Shown piece by piece: positions 51,005-64,000 of a DNA stretch of 64,000 nucleotides. The translations under genes were made by a program, and so were the position numbers. Below the pieces are notes generated by a model. The model saw only the letters and a list, made by a program, of their open reading frames with translations. It was not told the origin of the DNA and did no database searches. The first letter of the stretch is position 1. The number at the start of each line of letters is the position of its first letter. Source of the DNA: Ceratobasidium sp. AG-K (Eukaryota; Basidiomycota; Agaricomycetes; Cantharellales; Ceratobasidiaceae); contig JAWNGF010000010.1 of NCBI GenBank assembly GCA_037039685.1, forward strand, positions 1,302,001 to 1,366,000, given 5' to 3'.

Positions 51005-51381
51005 CCCCATATCATATGAGTAACGATGATGGCACCCAAGTATATTGGTTATAATTAACGGTGCATAACGATGTCCGGGCATTCGTTCCAAGCGGCTTAC
51101 GCTCCTGACAAAAACAATCAAGAAACGCTAGGATCGGACGCTGAGAGCTAACCTCCAACTGTATAATCAAACTATATACCTCCACTACCTGCATATCGAT
51201 GGGGTGTACTTGCACATCAATCTCAAACCCCATGGTATGTCCGAATAGAAAGAGTATTGAACATACTCGATTTTAATGCGGTCCCAAGCGACTACAACGA
51301 GGGAGGGAATCAACTGCGTATTCCACTGATGTGCCTTGGCTTGCACAAACAAAGGGGTCACATGCAGCGCAAAGGATACAG

Positions 51382-52169
51382 CTATACAGTATTCCAATCA
51401 ACCCTCGACTCCTGCCATATCTCTGACATTGCCGTTTCGATCTCATTTTGATGAGATGCTGCTAGCTCGAATAGAATTTCGTCTTTAAACGCCATTCCGC
51501 ACAAGTTATTGATTCGAACGGAAATAATTTTCTGAATATCGGTGTAAGATATTGAACTCGATACCCGTTGAGGAGGTTTTTTGTCTGGATTCTGGGAAAG
51601 GTGTGCAACCATGAGCTCAATTTGCTGGGTTTTAATTCCCATAGTTAGAATACTTGCCGTCCATGTACACTTCAGCTTTGGCTCTGAGTCTGAAGTGGCT
51701 TTGACAGTGCACTCTTTGAGAACATTTCCGAGCGAATACCAGATTGCCAGGCTCCCAAGCTCTCTTGGATCCAGCTCAAGGTTCAGATCGCTACCCTTAT
51801 TCTTTAGATCAATCAGCAGCTGTATTGTTGCCAATCGAAGTTCTCCAGGACGGCAATCTGGAAAGTCATCGGCGATATTCTTGATCGACTCTTCTAGCTC
51901 TGAAACAACACGGATCTCCGCTTCGGAGCGGACATCAAGCTTCCCGACCATGTTCAAGGCATTTGAGCCCCATCCTTTAATATCTAGTGGGCTCTCGGTA
52001 CCTTTGCTATCTTTAAGCCTCATCGAAATGTGCTCTAGAAATGGTCCAGCAATTTGTGCAATGTTTGCAAGCTGGTTTGGAGCATATTCCATGGGTTTCA
52101 GTGCTTTTTGAATGGGCACGAGTGGTTTGGGGAGCTTCGAGGTCCCTCTAGAGTTGGCAACGTAGACTT
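51382..52169 (-). CDS. Hypothetical protein, 3' exon
   Basis: A long open exon on the minus strand, about 260 codons, beginning after a 3' splice site (GCTGCTGCAG, 52170) and ending at 51382. It reads VYVANSRGTSKLPKPLVPIQ, then a soluble, mostly helical protein (ANIAQIAGPFLEHISMRL, RPGELRLATIQLLIDLKNKG, SYTDIQKIISVRINN). No ATG opens the frame, so at least one upstream exon is missing; a minus-strand frame at 52203-52388 (WEPFKDALLQTNRNIKQGRL) could belong to it but I could not join the two in phase. No domain recognised. Confidence 0.55.
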
Positions 52170-53271
52170 CTGCAGCAGCACGTGCTCATTTTACGACTCG
52201 CTTCACCCAAGAGGAAACAGACGAGCGCCAAGAGCCACTTGGGAGTATTGAATCTGTTCGGCCAGGGAGCGGCTGGGTACGAAGTTATTTGAATTACTCA
52301 GTCGACCTTGCTTGATGTTTCGGTTGGTTTGCAGCAATGCGTCCTTGAAAGGTTCCCACATTTGCGAGCTAAGGTATACCGCCGGCAAACGGTTAAACTC
52401 TCGTCTAATCCTCCATTCAATATCTTCGGATAGGCCCTACCGATAAACGGTATCGCCATGCGGCGACAACTCTGTTCCCGGATAGGAAAGCCCATTATTA
52501 TCAACGTGCTAGGTCCTCCATGCTGGGCTCGATTGCCAGCAAAAACACCGCTGAGGTTGGTTATCGTTTGTGACCTTTAGGTTGAGATTCAAATAGCTTA
52601 TCCCCATATGTGCATACACTAAGTCTATATTGAACGTTCGGCTAACTAAGGGGGTATGCAGGTCTGTGAACGATCAAGGCAAACATCAAGCATTTGAACC
52701 TCAGCGGTATCCACCTGTTGGACACGCCTAGGAGGCGTGATGAAAGAGAAGAGATGAGGATTGGCTATCGGCAATACGCGACTACATAGGTCCTCAGACC
52801 CTGCCCCTGATCCCCTACTACACTGTATATATCCCACAGGGTACATTAAAATAGACGGACGCTGTGTCCCTATAATCAACATCCTCCTTAGCAAAATCCC
52901 TGAAGTGTCTCGAAACAACTCTGGTGATGTCACAGAGCTCTCTGCAGCATTGTGAGCCGACCATAGTTTTGCCGACGTCCTCTTGTGTCGTTTTGCATAT
53001 AATTTCATGCGTTCTTTCATATTGCCATCTACATCTCCCAACCATAGCTTCGCCAATTACCAGACCTCATCGATCTTAACCGCCAATACTAAATGCAATT
53101 TGTAGGGGTTTACGTACAGGAACACCCCGAACATCAGTCAATGGCCTTTGGACTGAGGGTCTGGCGTTTGTTTCTTGCCTAGTATCCGTTGAAATAGGAG
53201 TAGATTTCCCCGGTTAAGATCTGGTGGCTGATCATGGTGGAGATCCTAAACATTTTATAAGCCCGAAATTT
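52170..53271. other. Intergenic or unresolved exons
   Basis: Between the hypothetical gene and the helicase, both on the minus strand. The open frame 52646-53056 (minus; KERMKLYAKRHKRTSAKLW) lacks an ATG at its start and matches nothing known. Possible upstream exons of the hypothetical gene and downstream exons of the helicase fall here. Confidence 0.35.
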
Positions 53272-56262
53272 CTAGTCATAAGTTAATTGACTCACTGAGC
53301 TCATGTCTTTGATAAAGTCGGAGACGTATAGTGTCAATGGCATTTTATCATCTAGGCGAAACACCCTGTATGAGTCTGATGGGATCTCCTAGTATAAATC
53401 GGTTCGGGAGAGCGGGGTAGCTTACCTTTACGTCCAGTCATTTTGACATCCGAGAAAGTCATATAGAGCAAGCATTGCGCTCGCGTACACGCAACGTAGA
53501 GAAGTCTCCTGGAATGTGGTTGAGCGAGCGGATTTTCGCGCGAACAACAGATGACGAACCTCTCCTCATCTGTATCGTCAGCATGAACGTTCGGATACAC
53601 CCCATCTACCACTAATTACCCGTTTTTAATACATCATATCGTACAGAATTGCTGATTCTCTAACCTTCAGGCACAAAAACAACTGGCCACTCCAACCCTT
53701 TAGCCGAATGACAAGTCAGCAAAGTAACTTCCTGTCATCCACATTAGTTTCAAACTAAGTAAACCCTTTCGCGCTTAAACTGACCCCAGTGTCTTCATCT
53801 GGCGGTCTGGATAGGCTAGACATGAAGTCAAAAAACGCATACAGCGAGCCTCGAGGACTTTATCCAAATATATTGAGTTGATTATACACGTAGCACTATA
53901 AAAACTTACTCTGCGTTGCCACTGGCCTTGAAGTTCCCCGCATAATCCATCAATTTACGAATATTCCATTCGGGCCATTTCAGTCCAGCTTCTCCATATA
54001 TGCGCTGCAAGTAGGTCATATAACCGGTTGATTGCAAAATCTCTTGAAGGAGATTGGCTGGTGTCTCGCCCTGTTTCATCACATCATGCGCCAAGTAAGC
54101 GTAAAGCACCTCGGACAGTAAGCTAAGCGACTAACCCCGGAAAGTAGATCCCTCAATTTAGCTAGTAGTTGTACGAGTTTTGTGGCGACTTCATATAGTG
54201 AGGGCTTATTTGATTTACGCTTCCCACCCGGGTGTGCAGCTCTAGGGTCACCCCGCTCGTGGATCTGCTCGATAATGTCGTACATGGTCAACTTGTGTTC
54301 GATTGACCTGTCCATCAAGTCTCCTACGATCTAACCAGGATGGAATCGCATCGGCACGAGCACGTAGGATCATGCTCAAGTTTCGTACCTTCTTATTCAG
54401 TTCAAGCGGGCCCATGAGTACGCGGATAAGCATGGGGGTATGTGTGGGGTTCAGCGCTAGTCGAAGAAATGCCATCAGGTCCCTTACTTCCATCCTATCG
54501 TTAAGAGTTTTTTCTGGAAGCCATCGGAACGGAACACCGTGTTTTTTTAGCGCGCCAATAAACTCCCAAGGCGAGTGGTTGTATCGGACTGGGAAGCAAC
54601 AATTTACCATCAGCTTCATCTGATTAGAAGGATGCGGGCGTCAGTAAACTGCTCACAAAGTATCGCGCATTTCCCATACCCCAGCAATCCTTCCGACTTT
54701 TCAACAATTCGCTTTATTTCACTTGCAATAAAATCTGATTCCCCCTGCATATCGGAGAAACTTTTCAAGAATACCTTAGGGCCGTTAGGAGAATGTGATG
54801 TAAAGAGTGTCTTTGGAGGTCGTGTCGTGTCTAAATCGCGAAGTGGGCATGAGAGGGAATTGAAAATATTCAAATACGCACCCTGTGAAATGACGCTGAC
54901 GGCAGCATCAATAACCGAAGCAGTTGACCGGTAGTTCTCCTCCAAGTATATTGCTGTGGTCTGGGGCAAATCTAAAGGTAAATGGGATGAGTGTGAAACC
55001 GCCCCACCAATTCGTTGTACTAGCCCGTTGTCATCCGCTCAAAAACCGAGTTATCTTTAGAGCACATTCAATGTTAGAGTAAATAAACATTGACGTATCC
55101 AAACTCTTACCTGCGCCTCTCCATCCGTATACTTTTGAACAAGGTTAGCGCAACAATTGGACGGTAAGCAAAATTCATTAACTGGATTGGTCAGGATCCC
55201 CAACCACGCTAACGCAACTCCGGGTTACTTTGAAAAGTTGTCGAACTATAAGATACTGGAGGGTGCTTGTGTCTTGGCTACCGCACACGATTTTGCTGAG
55301 TGGTTAAACGCGTACGGGGTGAAACAATCTGTACAAACTTACAACTCATCAACCAGTACATGTCTCAGTTCCTTGATTTCTCGAGCCCAGGGTACGGCTT
55401 GTATCACATCTAGGCCTTTAATTAGCAGATCCGTGAAGTCTAATGCTTCTGACTTGGAAAGTACGAAGGAATATTCATCGAGTATCTTCTGTATCATGTC
55501 GGGGTCATACAATGGATCATTTCTTTTGTAGGGTTCTCTTCCGCTGTCGCCCTTATCGCGTTGCTCCTCGAGGATTTCCTCAAGGGAGGAAGTAGGGTCA
55601 ACTCTCTGTCTCTCCTTGACGATAGCTACTAATTCGGCAACTTGGCCTGCTCGTCCAACCAAGTTCGGGTGATGCTTCCCGGCAATAAGGTCGATGAGAA
55701 GTTCACTGCGAGACTCACTAAGCACCAGATCAAACGACAGGAATTCTAACTTGCCATTCCTCTTCATCCCAAATCGCGAATTTGGGGCCCACACCGATAA
55801 TTGCTCCATAGGATCGCAGATACCTGAGGGTAATTGAGGTTAAGATTTAACGCAACCAAATAACAAGTAGCAATTAGGGCTTACCGTGCACAAAGTGAAT
55901 GGAAAGTGCCGAGCTTAAGCTCATCGGTTGGCTTACTACCAATGTAACCTGTTAATCGAGACTTCATTTCTCTAGAAGCTTTCTTGGTAAAAGTTACCGC
56001 GCAGATTGACGAGGGGGGGAAGGAGTGGTCGAGGACAAACTCGGCGATGCGTGACGTTAACACGCGAGTCTTGCCAGTGCCAGGTCCGGCGAGGATTTGT
56101 AGGGAGGTATCAGGAGGAAATAATACGGCTAATACACATTGTAAGCCACGTTAATTTTGTCGAAATGTTGAGGCCCACATACCTCGACGTTGGGACTCAT
56201 TGAGACCTTCAAGATGCGAGGCTCTTCGATTGCTTGAATTGGAGTAATATTGGTAGCTTCCA
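53272..56262 (-). CDS. SRS2: UvrD/Rep-family DNA helicase, SRS2-like
   Basis: Multi-exon gene read from about 56262 to 53272; both ends are uncertain. Superfamily 1A motifs in order: Q motif LEGLNESQRR; motif I LAGPGTGKTRVL; Ia AVTFTKKASREMK; GTFHSLCAR; motif II, split by an intron, VLVDEF|QDTS; motif III, also split, VVGDPDQS|IYGWRGA; EENYRSTASVIDAA; motif V LLTCHSAKGLEWPVVFVP; motif VI, split by an intron, DDTDEER|RLLYVACTRAQ. All catalytic residues are present. SRS2 removes Rad51 filaments and restrains homologous recombination at forks. The sequence after motif VI is short (about 35 residues, e.g. DKMPLTLYVSDFIKDM), so the Rad51/PCNA-binding tail is either absent or on further exons. It is divergent from RMT2 with about 360 bp between the starts. 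Confidence 0.85.
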
Positions 56263-56620
56263 TACAATAGGTGTCTCGAGCGAGTATAACCCGAACTCGG
56301 TCTCAGGATCTTCATCATGACTACTAATATTATTGCTTCAATCGAGTAATTGCTCCTTGGTTATTCAATCATCAAGCCACAGTTTGCCACTTGAAGAACG
56401 CTGATGTCCAAGCTTAAGCCAACAGCGGCCAGGAGTTTTGTGGTGGCGTACTTGAAGTATTTGGAGCGTCTGTTTGATCTACTGGTTCAAAGTCAATAGA
56501 TTGTTGGACTTGGACTTCAAGTGAAAGGTACACTATCCGGCGGTAGTGGGCAAGTTCAGGTCTGGAATTGGGAATAGTCACGTGACTGAAGTCAACAATC
56601 ACAAACTTCATAAAACGACG
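56263..56620. promoter_or_regulatory. Shared promoter region between the helicase and RMT2
   Basis: About 358 bp between two divergent start codons; both genes must have their 5' control regions here. No specific site was recognised. Confidence 0.5.
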
Positions 56621-58204
56621 ATGGCTTCATCTCTCAAGACGACCGTATCCGACCCCAATGATACGAACGTAGAATTAGAAAATGGCTGCTCCGGACCCTC
56701 CAAAAATTCCTTTTCCTCACGGGATGAGAGGGTGCTTAATGCTCTCGGAGCTGAGCTCTTGACCTCTGCTGGCCTTGCCAATGTCCCTCGCGTCCGGGCA
56801 CTAATCAAAGGCAATGCGCCTATCTGGTTCCAAGATCCGACTACTGGATGGGGTGTACTTCACTTTGTAATCGCGGGAGATGGGACTGGAATCGCCAGAG
56901 ATAGGAAGGATGTACTCACTTGCGTGGAGGAGCTGCTCGAAGCGGGAGCCGTATGGAACGCGGGTAAGCTTGGGCTCGATAAATTTGATATATATTTATT
57001 GAACATCGTATCAGTCGATGAGCTTGGAAACTCTCCTGGAGATGTTGCTTTGTCTCTCAACGACTCGGAATCTTACGAGTTGGTTCGAGATGCAGGCCTC
57101 CGATCAGGTACGCATTTTGAAATGAAATTTGTTTGCAAACTTAGACACCACCCGACAGAATTTGCGCTTCATGCTCTCCAGTCTAAAATATCCCTAAAGG
57201 TTCTACGAGCAGAGGATAATACTGCGGCTGGGTCTACAGAGGAATACTTGAAATCCAAGTTGATATATCGTACTGATAGCAATGGGCAAGAAATTGTGGT
57301 GGTGGATGCTGGTGGAGAGGAAGTGGGCGTCATGATGGGGTGGGAACGGCCAATCAGTGAGTTTATGGGCCGAGTGCTACCAAGCACTGATTTGAGTAAT
57401 TCGGGTTCGGTTGAATGCAGTGGAAGCCACGGTGCGCGCTCTATGTCCTTCAGAGACTGAAGCGGATGGGAAGGGTCCAATTGTCTTGAACGTTGGGTTT
57501 GGACTAGGAATCGTAAGTTAATATCCGTCGTGCAGTGACAGCTAGGAGTCTCTGTTACGAAACTAATCATCATGCACCAATTTCGTCTAGATCGATTCCC
57601 TTTTCCAATCTCTCACTCCCCCTCCTTCCCGACACGTAATTATCGAGCCCCATCCAGACGTCTTGGCACATATGCGCTCTACCGGATGGTATAACAAGCT
57701 TGGAGTCGAGGTTTTTGAAGGCCGGTGGCAGGATTTCGTAAACTCTGAAAAGATTGGAGAACTAATTGGAGAAGAGGGCGGGTTTGATGTAGTTTATACG
57801 GATACCTTTTCCGAGGGATATGACGGTATGTGATGGGGATCAAATCGGAACCACTGATGTTCACGGAAGCCTAGATTTGTACGAGTTTTTTGAACACCTT
57901 GGAGAACTAATGCGCGGAGAAGATTCAAGGTTTAGCTTTTTCAACGGACTTGGCGCCACAAGTAGGTATCACTCCAAACTCGACTCCTTTGAAAGAATAA
58001 TTAATATCCCCTCACCCAGACGCTACCTTTTATGACGTTTATACCAAACTCTCCGCACTGCACCTCGAGGACATGGCTCTCTCGACAACCTGGGAGGATG
58101 TGGATGCTCACGCCGCGTCGGAGGGTCAAGGTGCATGGGGTGAAACAAGAAAATACTTTTCATTGCCGTTATATAGGATGCCGATTTGTCGACCCTTCCA
58201 GTGA
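56621..58204 (+). CDS. RMT2: Protein arginine N-methyltransferase 2 (RMT2)
   Basis: Start ATG 56621 (MASSLKTTVSDPND), stop TGA 58202-58204, about five short introns, two of which have no stop and are easy to miss (56966-57019 and 57108-57160). The N-terminal half has ankyrin-like repeats (AGLANVPRVRALIKGNAPIW, TGWGVLHFVIAGDG, CVEELLEAGAVWN, DELGNSPGDVALSL). The methyltransferase domain follows: VMMGWERPI, LNVGFGLGI (SAM-binding loop), VIIEPHPDVLAHM, GWYNKLGVEVFEGRWQD, FDVVYTDTFSEGYD, RFSFFNGLGA and FYDVYTKLSALHLEDM, ending YRMPICRPFQ. RMT2 methylates the delta nitrogen of arginine; yeast substrates include ribosomal protein L12. All family motifs are present. Confidence 0.92.
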
Positions 58205-58356
58205 CGATATGAACTTCGTAGCGGCCAAATAATGAATAGAATTGATCAACTATATATAAGACGCTTCGGGAGCTGAACAGTGTGGCTACTTATGTTACGC
58301 ATGTAAATGTCTGGAATTCAAGCCCTTCATCAGTCGACTCGAAGGATGTAGGTAGA

Positions 58357-59377
58357 TCAAGGGGCCCTTACCACCTCAGGATATGCACCGATGGCGCTCG
58401 TGAATGCAGCCTTATCACCGGTGATTGCGAATGTCTCTGAGAAATTGTGCAATCAGTTAGTACCTGTGACGTTGAAAGTTGAACCGGACTCACTCTGGTC
58501 AGCTGCGTACAGTATATAGTTCGGCGAGATCGACGAGTCCGAGTTGACCCACTGAGGGACGATCTTCTTGCCAGATGGAGTGTATTTCCATATCGCACTT
58601 TCGATTTTGCTATCAAAGTCGTTTACGGCGTCGAAGGAGTTGGCACCATCTGCGGGAGCAGAGCCGGCGGTGGTCTGAGCAGTACCGCCAATATAGATAT
58701 AACTGGATGGATGTCAATTTTTACACGCTCTCTTTATTCCCAGGCCCGGACTTACTTGTAACTGCCAGGGCCGAGATTATTTGACTCGTCAGAGGAGAAT
58801 CCAGCGACTAAAACAAACACTAGCGTCAGACCAAACAATGGCATTGGTTCAATGTCTCGACTTACTGCCTCCAAAGTAAGGATATGTAGTGTTCCCGTTG
58901 ACTACGGTAAGACCCAAACGGGTCGACTCGGTTAGCGCCGTATCATAAGAGAACCGGACTTGAAGTGCATTTGTAGTCGAGGATTGGAGCGTTCCATATT
59001 CTCCCCACTGGTTGAGGGTCCGCGAAATGTACCCGAGGGTGGAAGAGCTCGTTTTTACTTGGATTCTGCAAGTTATTCTGAATCGTTGCGTTTCAGGGCC
59101 ACATATGAATGGAGATACGAGCTGCGTACTGTGATAGTGCTCGGGTCGTGATGGAATCATCAACGGTAGCTCGGGCGGGGATCTTGGCTATCGTGAGTTA
59201 AACTAACTGGTAAATTGAAGAACAATATTCGAGAGACGAACCGGAGGTTTTTTTGAGCGAGAGATTTTGTATGTCCGCCGGAGTGGGGTTGAGTGGTAGA
59301 AATCCACGGGGTGAGGGAGTCCCAGACGCCAAGTTCACCAAAAGGGCGCCGAATGCAAAACTCAGGTTCAAGTACAT
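58357..59377 (-). CDS. Small secreted protein of unknown function
   Basis: ATG 59377 gives a signal peptide (MYLNLSFAFGALLVNLASG); the stop is at 58357-58359. About five exons. The mature part includes PSPRGFLPLNPTPADI, a Ser/Thr-rich region (SSTLGYISRTLNQWGEYGTL), NALQVRFSYDTALTESTR, TTYPYFGG, FSSDESNNLGPGSY, IYIGGTAQTTAGSAP, DFDSKIESAIWKYTPSG, SISPNYILYAADQSE, and ends FTSAIGAYPEVVRAP. It has potential N-glycosylation sites and few Cys. It looks like a compact beta-rich extracellular protein; I do not recognise the family. No lesion seen. Confidence 0.7.
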
Positions 59378-60307
59378 GTCGAGCTCAACGTGGGAGGGGG
59401 ATACCTAGACCAGTTGTCAATACCTACCCCGCCTTGATATTAAAGCACACATACACCACTCGTCCTCGATCGGATAGCCATAGAAGCCGGACAATTATGC
59501 CTTGGCTGACCCAGCAAACGCATTCCTCCTCCCTGAAACTTCTCAATCTAGCCATTGCATCCTTCTATCTGTGGGAAGCCATGCGGGCGCAGGTCGACCC
59601 TGCAGTTGTTCCTGGAGGATGAATACAAGACAATCCGGGGACATATCGGTGTATTAGTTGGAAGATGTGTATTATGAGAAATGTAACCTTTGTTCGACAC
59701 CCGGAAAGGAAAGTCTTGAGGATTGAGAAGCAGGGAATATCCAAGAGTACAAATCCATGTGCGGGGTGAGGGATCCATTTCATTATCCAAGTTATGAGCA
59801 CGAGTATTTGTGTACATGCCGACAACCAGGCTGGGATGCTGTCTGCCAACTAGGTTCTCGCCAGGTGGGACTTGGATCGCGTGGTGCCCAATATGAAAAA
59901 CATGGCATGATCGAATCGGGTAGGATACAATAGAGGTTTTTTACAGGAATATTTACGAAGGTTTGGTTCAACAATTTCAAGTGGTTACAGCGACCGTGGG
60001 TTCGTGAACGAAAGGAGAGGGTGGCGCGAACTGTGGTGGCGAGCCGGGAGCAACGCAGCACGTGACTCATCCCGGCTCGGTCGAATTGCATCCGGTCACC
60101 TCTGGTCATCAACCCATCCGTCGTCGACGCCGTAGCGCAAGGTGAGCATACAATATATTCATGACCGTGAGGTCTGTGTACTCGATGGAACTCTCCCCGC
60201 CTCGGAAATCGCGTCTCAAGTCGACGTGAATTGGCCGGATGGAACATGTCACATCGGATGGACAGTAGCTGATATCCAATCACCAGACTCTCCGACCTCC
60301 CATAAAA
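59378..60307. other. Intergenic, divergent promoters
   Basis: Between the secreted-protein gene (minus) and RPS3 (plus). The open frames on either strand are chance frames; no gene supported. Confidence 0.45.
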
Positions 60308-61376
<1,069 letters not shown>

Positions 61377-61700
61377 ACCGGTTTTGTTTCGTTGTGTATA
61401 TCGATGTATCATGCTCTCCTCGCCTGTTGAATATGCACCTTTATGTGAACATCATTTCTATCCGCCCCAGAAAGCTCCCTTGTAAGGAGCCAATTAGGCA
61501 CTGGTTAAAAACTGGAAAGTTTTGGAAATAAGCGCCTGAGAGATATGCGTCAGTCTTACGTCAGCCAGTTTTCGATCTCTGGTTTGATCGTCTGCGTCCA
61601 TCGTGCTCCCCTCTCCACCGACTCATCCCTTGAGCGATTGGTTCTCTTCTGGAAATTTGTGCCTGAGGATAAAACTGGAAACATCACTGCTTAGTCTAGG

Positions 61701-62876
61701 ATGGCACTTCCAATGCGCTTCTCGAGGCCACTCAACAGCTCGCTCTCACCCAGACTAATTTCGAGTTCACATCGAGCGTTTCTCCAACCACAGACTCTTG
61801 TCCCACGACTAGGCTCACGCTACTCTGCCCCTGCATCTTCGTCAACCACGCCATCTCCTGCTTCCAGTCCCAAGGACAAGGGCCCCAAAGACCTTACAAC
61901 ACCCCCCGAGCCACCCGTCGAGTACTCTCGAAAACCTCGCGAGATCTCTCCCCTGTCTAAGAATCCCTGGGTTGTACGAGCCGTAAAAATTATTGCACCA
62001 CTAATGGGATACCACTCCAAAACGACGACTGCGATTCGTGAGACGAGAGGAATGTATGCATTGTGTGGGGAGAGGTTAGAGAAGGAGCAGGATTTCTTGT
62101 ACAAGGGTGAGCTCATCGACTAGTTTGATTGGCAGAGGTATTAAAGGGGAGGAAAGAATGTGCGTTACCGCCGACGTACCAGACTTGGTTCCAGTTTACC
62201 CTGCTTCATGTTTTGATCTTGACTGCTCGGCTTCGGGCTCTTCCACCGAACATTTCGGAAGCGTACCAGGCCGAACTCATCAATCACTTTTTCCTCGACA
62301 TCGAGTATAGGATGAGGGAAGTACTCGGTAGGTCACCTGATTTCCCTTTATCGTATCAAGTCTGACCAGGCATACTTCCTAGGCCCCAAAGTGCCCGAAC
62401 GACTCGTCAAAGGGTACATGAAAGAAATGCGAGACCAATGGCGTGGAGGAGGAGTCGCATTCGACCTCGGCATAGTCGGATCCGACGCAACGCTTGCCGG
62501 AACAATCTGGCGTAACATCTTTGCCTCGCGAGGTGCCATTTCTTCTCCGCCCGAAACGGAAGTGGCTGGGAAGCGAAAGTTGGTGGATGCGAGTGCGCAG
62601 GACGCCGAGTTGCCGGTGCAGCTGTATAAATTTGTGGCGCATGTTCGGAGAGAGTTGGTAAGGCTTGAGGCGATCTCGGATGAGGATGTGGCACAAGGTC
62701 GGATTGGGAATTGGGGAGAGGTACGTTTGTTTCTGATTAGTTGCAGTGACTTGCTGATGTAGGATTATGCTTAGATCTCATCTGTGAAGGCTTTGGATGG
62801 GACTATGGACTTTGAGGGATGGCAAGCAACAGGGAATACGATCAAGGGCGGACAAAAGCAGGCTGCGGCTGCATAG
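61701..62876 (+). CDS. CBP3: Ubiquinol-cytochrome c reductase assembly factor CBP3
   Basis: Start ATG 61701 (MALPMRFSRPLNSSLSPRL), stop TAG 62874-62876, three introns (first about 62106-62136). The first 45 residues are Arg/Ser-rich without acidic residues, a mitochondrial presequence. The chaperone domain starts near residue 105 (TTAIRETRGMYALCGERLE) and continues YQTWFQFTLLHVLILTARLR, HFFLDIEYRMREVL, LVKGYMKEMRDQWRGGG, FDLGIVGSDATLAGTIWRN and LYKFVAHVRRELVRLE. CBP3, with CBP6, binds newly made cytochrome b at the mitoribosome for complex III assembly. Downstream neighbour of RPS3, same strand. Confidence 0.93.
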
Positions 62877-63156
62877 TTTTACATACATATATGCTAAGGT
62901 AATGAATAGCCAGGTACAATGGCATATTAAGCTTACTGATGAGGTATAACGCACAACCAACCCAATTGCTGGCCTGGGAAATGCATGGAATATGTATGCG
63001 CTTAGTCTTAGTAGCAGAATCCAAGAGCGACCTTACGATCCCAAAGCCAGACGGACACCGGGATACCTCTATTATTGTGGATTCAGGAGCTCACATACAT
63101 CCTAAAAGCAAGCAATGCAATTGAAATTGGAAAAAATACAAATGACATGTGCGATA

Positions 63157-64000
63157 TTATTCCACTATGCCTCTCGGGTAGGGAACATAGCATTCATGCC
63201 AACGCTCGCCAATCAACATGCCGCGGAAGTCGATTTGTAGGGAACCGTTAGGACTGATCACAAACGCGGCATTTGGATTTGATAGTATGCCGATCATTTC
63301 CTTTGGCGCCCAAAAGAGTCATAGTGACAGGCTGCTATCCATGATCCACCCATCATTTTGAACGTGCCAACCGTATAACAATGAGGGTGTCTTCAGGACT
63401 GTCATTTGGTAGGTGTGAGGCACAATCCTAATTCAAGCAAACGTACCATGCCATTGGAAGGCGGCACCTCTGGATCAGCTACTTCGTCGCGGCCTTGGTC
63501 CTCATCGGTAGTCGGCATGATCCACACTCGAGTGATATTGCCGTTCGCCCTCGAAACAATTTGTTCGCTATCGGGCGAGCATGCGATTGATAAGACTGGC
63601 CCCCTGACATTATCAATCGTAAGATAGATGTTTATAATAGGGAGATAAGCAATCACATGGCGGGAAATATTACAGATGCAACCAGCACAGTAAGTATCCG
63701 CTCGCCATAACCGCCGCTTGATTGCGTGCTGAATATTGGATTCTACACCCATAGGCCCTTTGATTCAACTTTTGGAGCACTGTTTCCTGCTTCGACGCCT
63801 ATGTATTGACCTTAGGATAAACAATTATATTTTCTCTGCTTTACTCTACTCAGGATAGCTACAGACGCTGCCAAATGACATTAAGCCTCTTGACGAGAAC
63901 GGAACTAAGGTCCAGGATCTAACTAGATTTAGATGGGTTCCGTGTATGCTAGTGAGGATCGTGAGCTTCACGCGCTTTCTCCCAAGCACTCGGGGCGAGC
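63157..64000 (-). pseudogene. C-terminal end of a WD40 (NACHT-WD40 type) protein, degenerate, runs off the right edge
   Basis: On the minus strand VRGPVLSIACSPDSEQIVSR and GNITRVWIMPTTDEDQG form a WD40 blade. The tail (WHVQNDGWIMDSS, LFWAPKEMIGILSNPN, FVISPNGSLQIDFRG, GERWHECYVPYPRG, stop 63157-63159) matches the closing segment common in basidiomycete NACHT-WD40 proteins. A TGA (63319-63321) interrupts the tail and the blade before it is frame-shifted (PEDTLIVIRL). Further coding traces lie toward 64000. NACHT-WD40 proteins are NLR-like proteins of fungi; the NACHT part is outside the window, if it exists. Confidence 0.6.

Noticed and set aside
52646..53056. Minus-strand frame as a separate gene
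   Set aside because: No ATG at its start, no recognisable domain, and it may overlap unresolved exons of neighbours.

Overview
This is nuclear DNA of a filamentous fungus. The genes carry many introns of about 45-60 bp with fungal splice sites. The conserved genes are fungal: TEL2, an SRS2/UvrD-type helicase, RMT2, RPS3 and CBP3. The remaining protein types (chromodomain Ty3/gypsy elements, hAT elements, a divergent kinase-like protein, a WD40 tail of the NACHT-WD40 type) point to an Agaricomycete basidiomycete. A Rhizoctonia-like genome is a guess, because no marker here fixes the genus.

Layout. 1-17.6 kb is a nest of transposons: the 3' end of a Ty3/gypsy 'family A' element sits in the 3' part of a 'family B' element. 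The 3' LTR of that B element is split by a 13.3 kb hAT element (2133-15450; 8-bp target duplication). The hAT transposase gene is itself split by a complete family A element (5853-12803; 5-bp duplication). Next to it, a 504-bp LTR of a related family is split by a 1.3 kb non-autonomous hAT with the same termini. 17.7-22.4 kb holds a decayed SET-domain gene, a broken glycine-rich mini-gene and an intact secreted M14 carboxypeptidase. 22.7-24.3 kb is an element with 311-bp terminal inverted repeats, carrying a solo family B LTR. 24.35-31.57 kb is a very young full-length family B element.

33.7-41.9 kb is the most unusual host region: small glycine-rich genes, five of which begin MGC(T/N)xSKA(F/Y). 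This is a dual lipid-anchor signature (Gly2 myristoylation, Cys3 palmitoylation). They lie head to tail on the + strand, and four share a promoter module with the TATA box 60-64 bp before the ATG. I do not recognise the family. 43-64 kb is ordinary gene-dense chromosome: a kinase-like protein with degraded catalytic motifs, TEL2, an unknown gene, an SRS2-type helicase divergent from RMT2, a small secreted protein, RPS3, CBP3 and a WD40 pseudogene.

The two Ty3/gypsy families share an expression logic readable from the DNA. In both, gag and pol are joined by a -1 frameshift at the heptamer GGGAAAA, followed after 5 nt by a potential stem of different sequence in each family. Both also have a 12-nt primer-binding site complementary to LTR sequence about 33 nt after the TATA box, which predicts self-primed (Tf1-like) reverse transcription. 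Family B has an additional 3' open reading frame of unknown function. Coordinates of multi-exon genes are outer limits; exon borders were read by eye.
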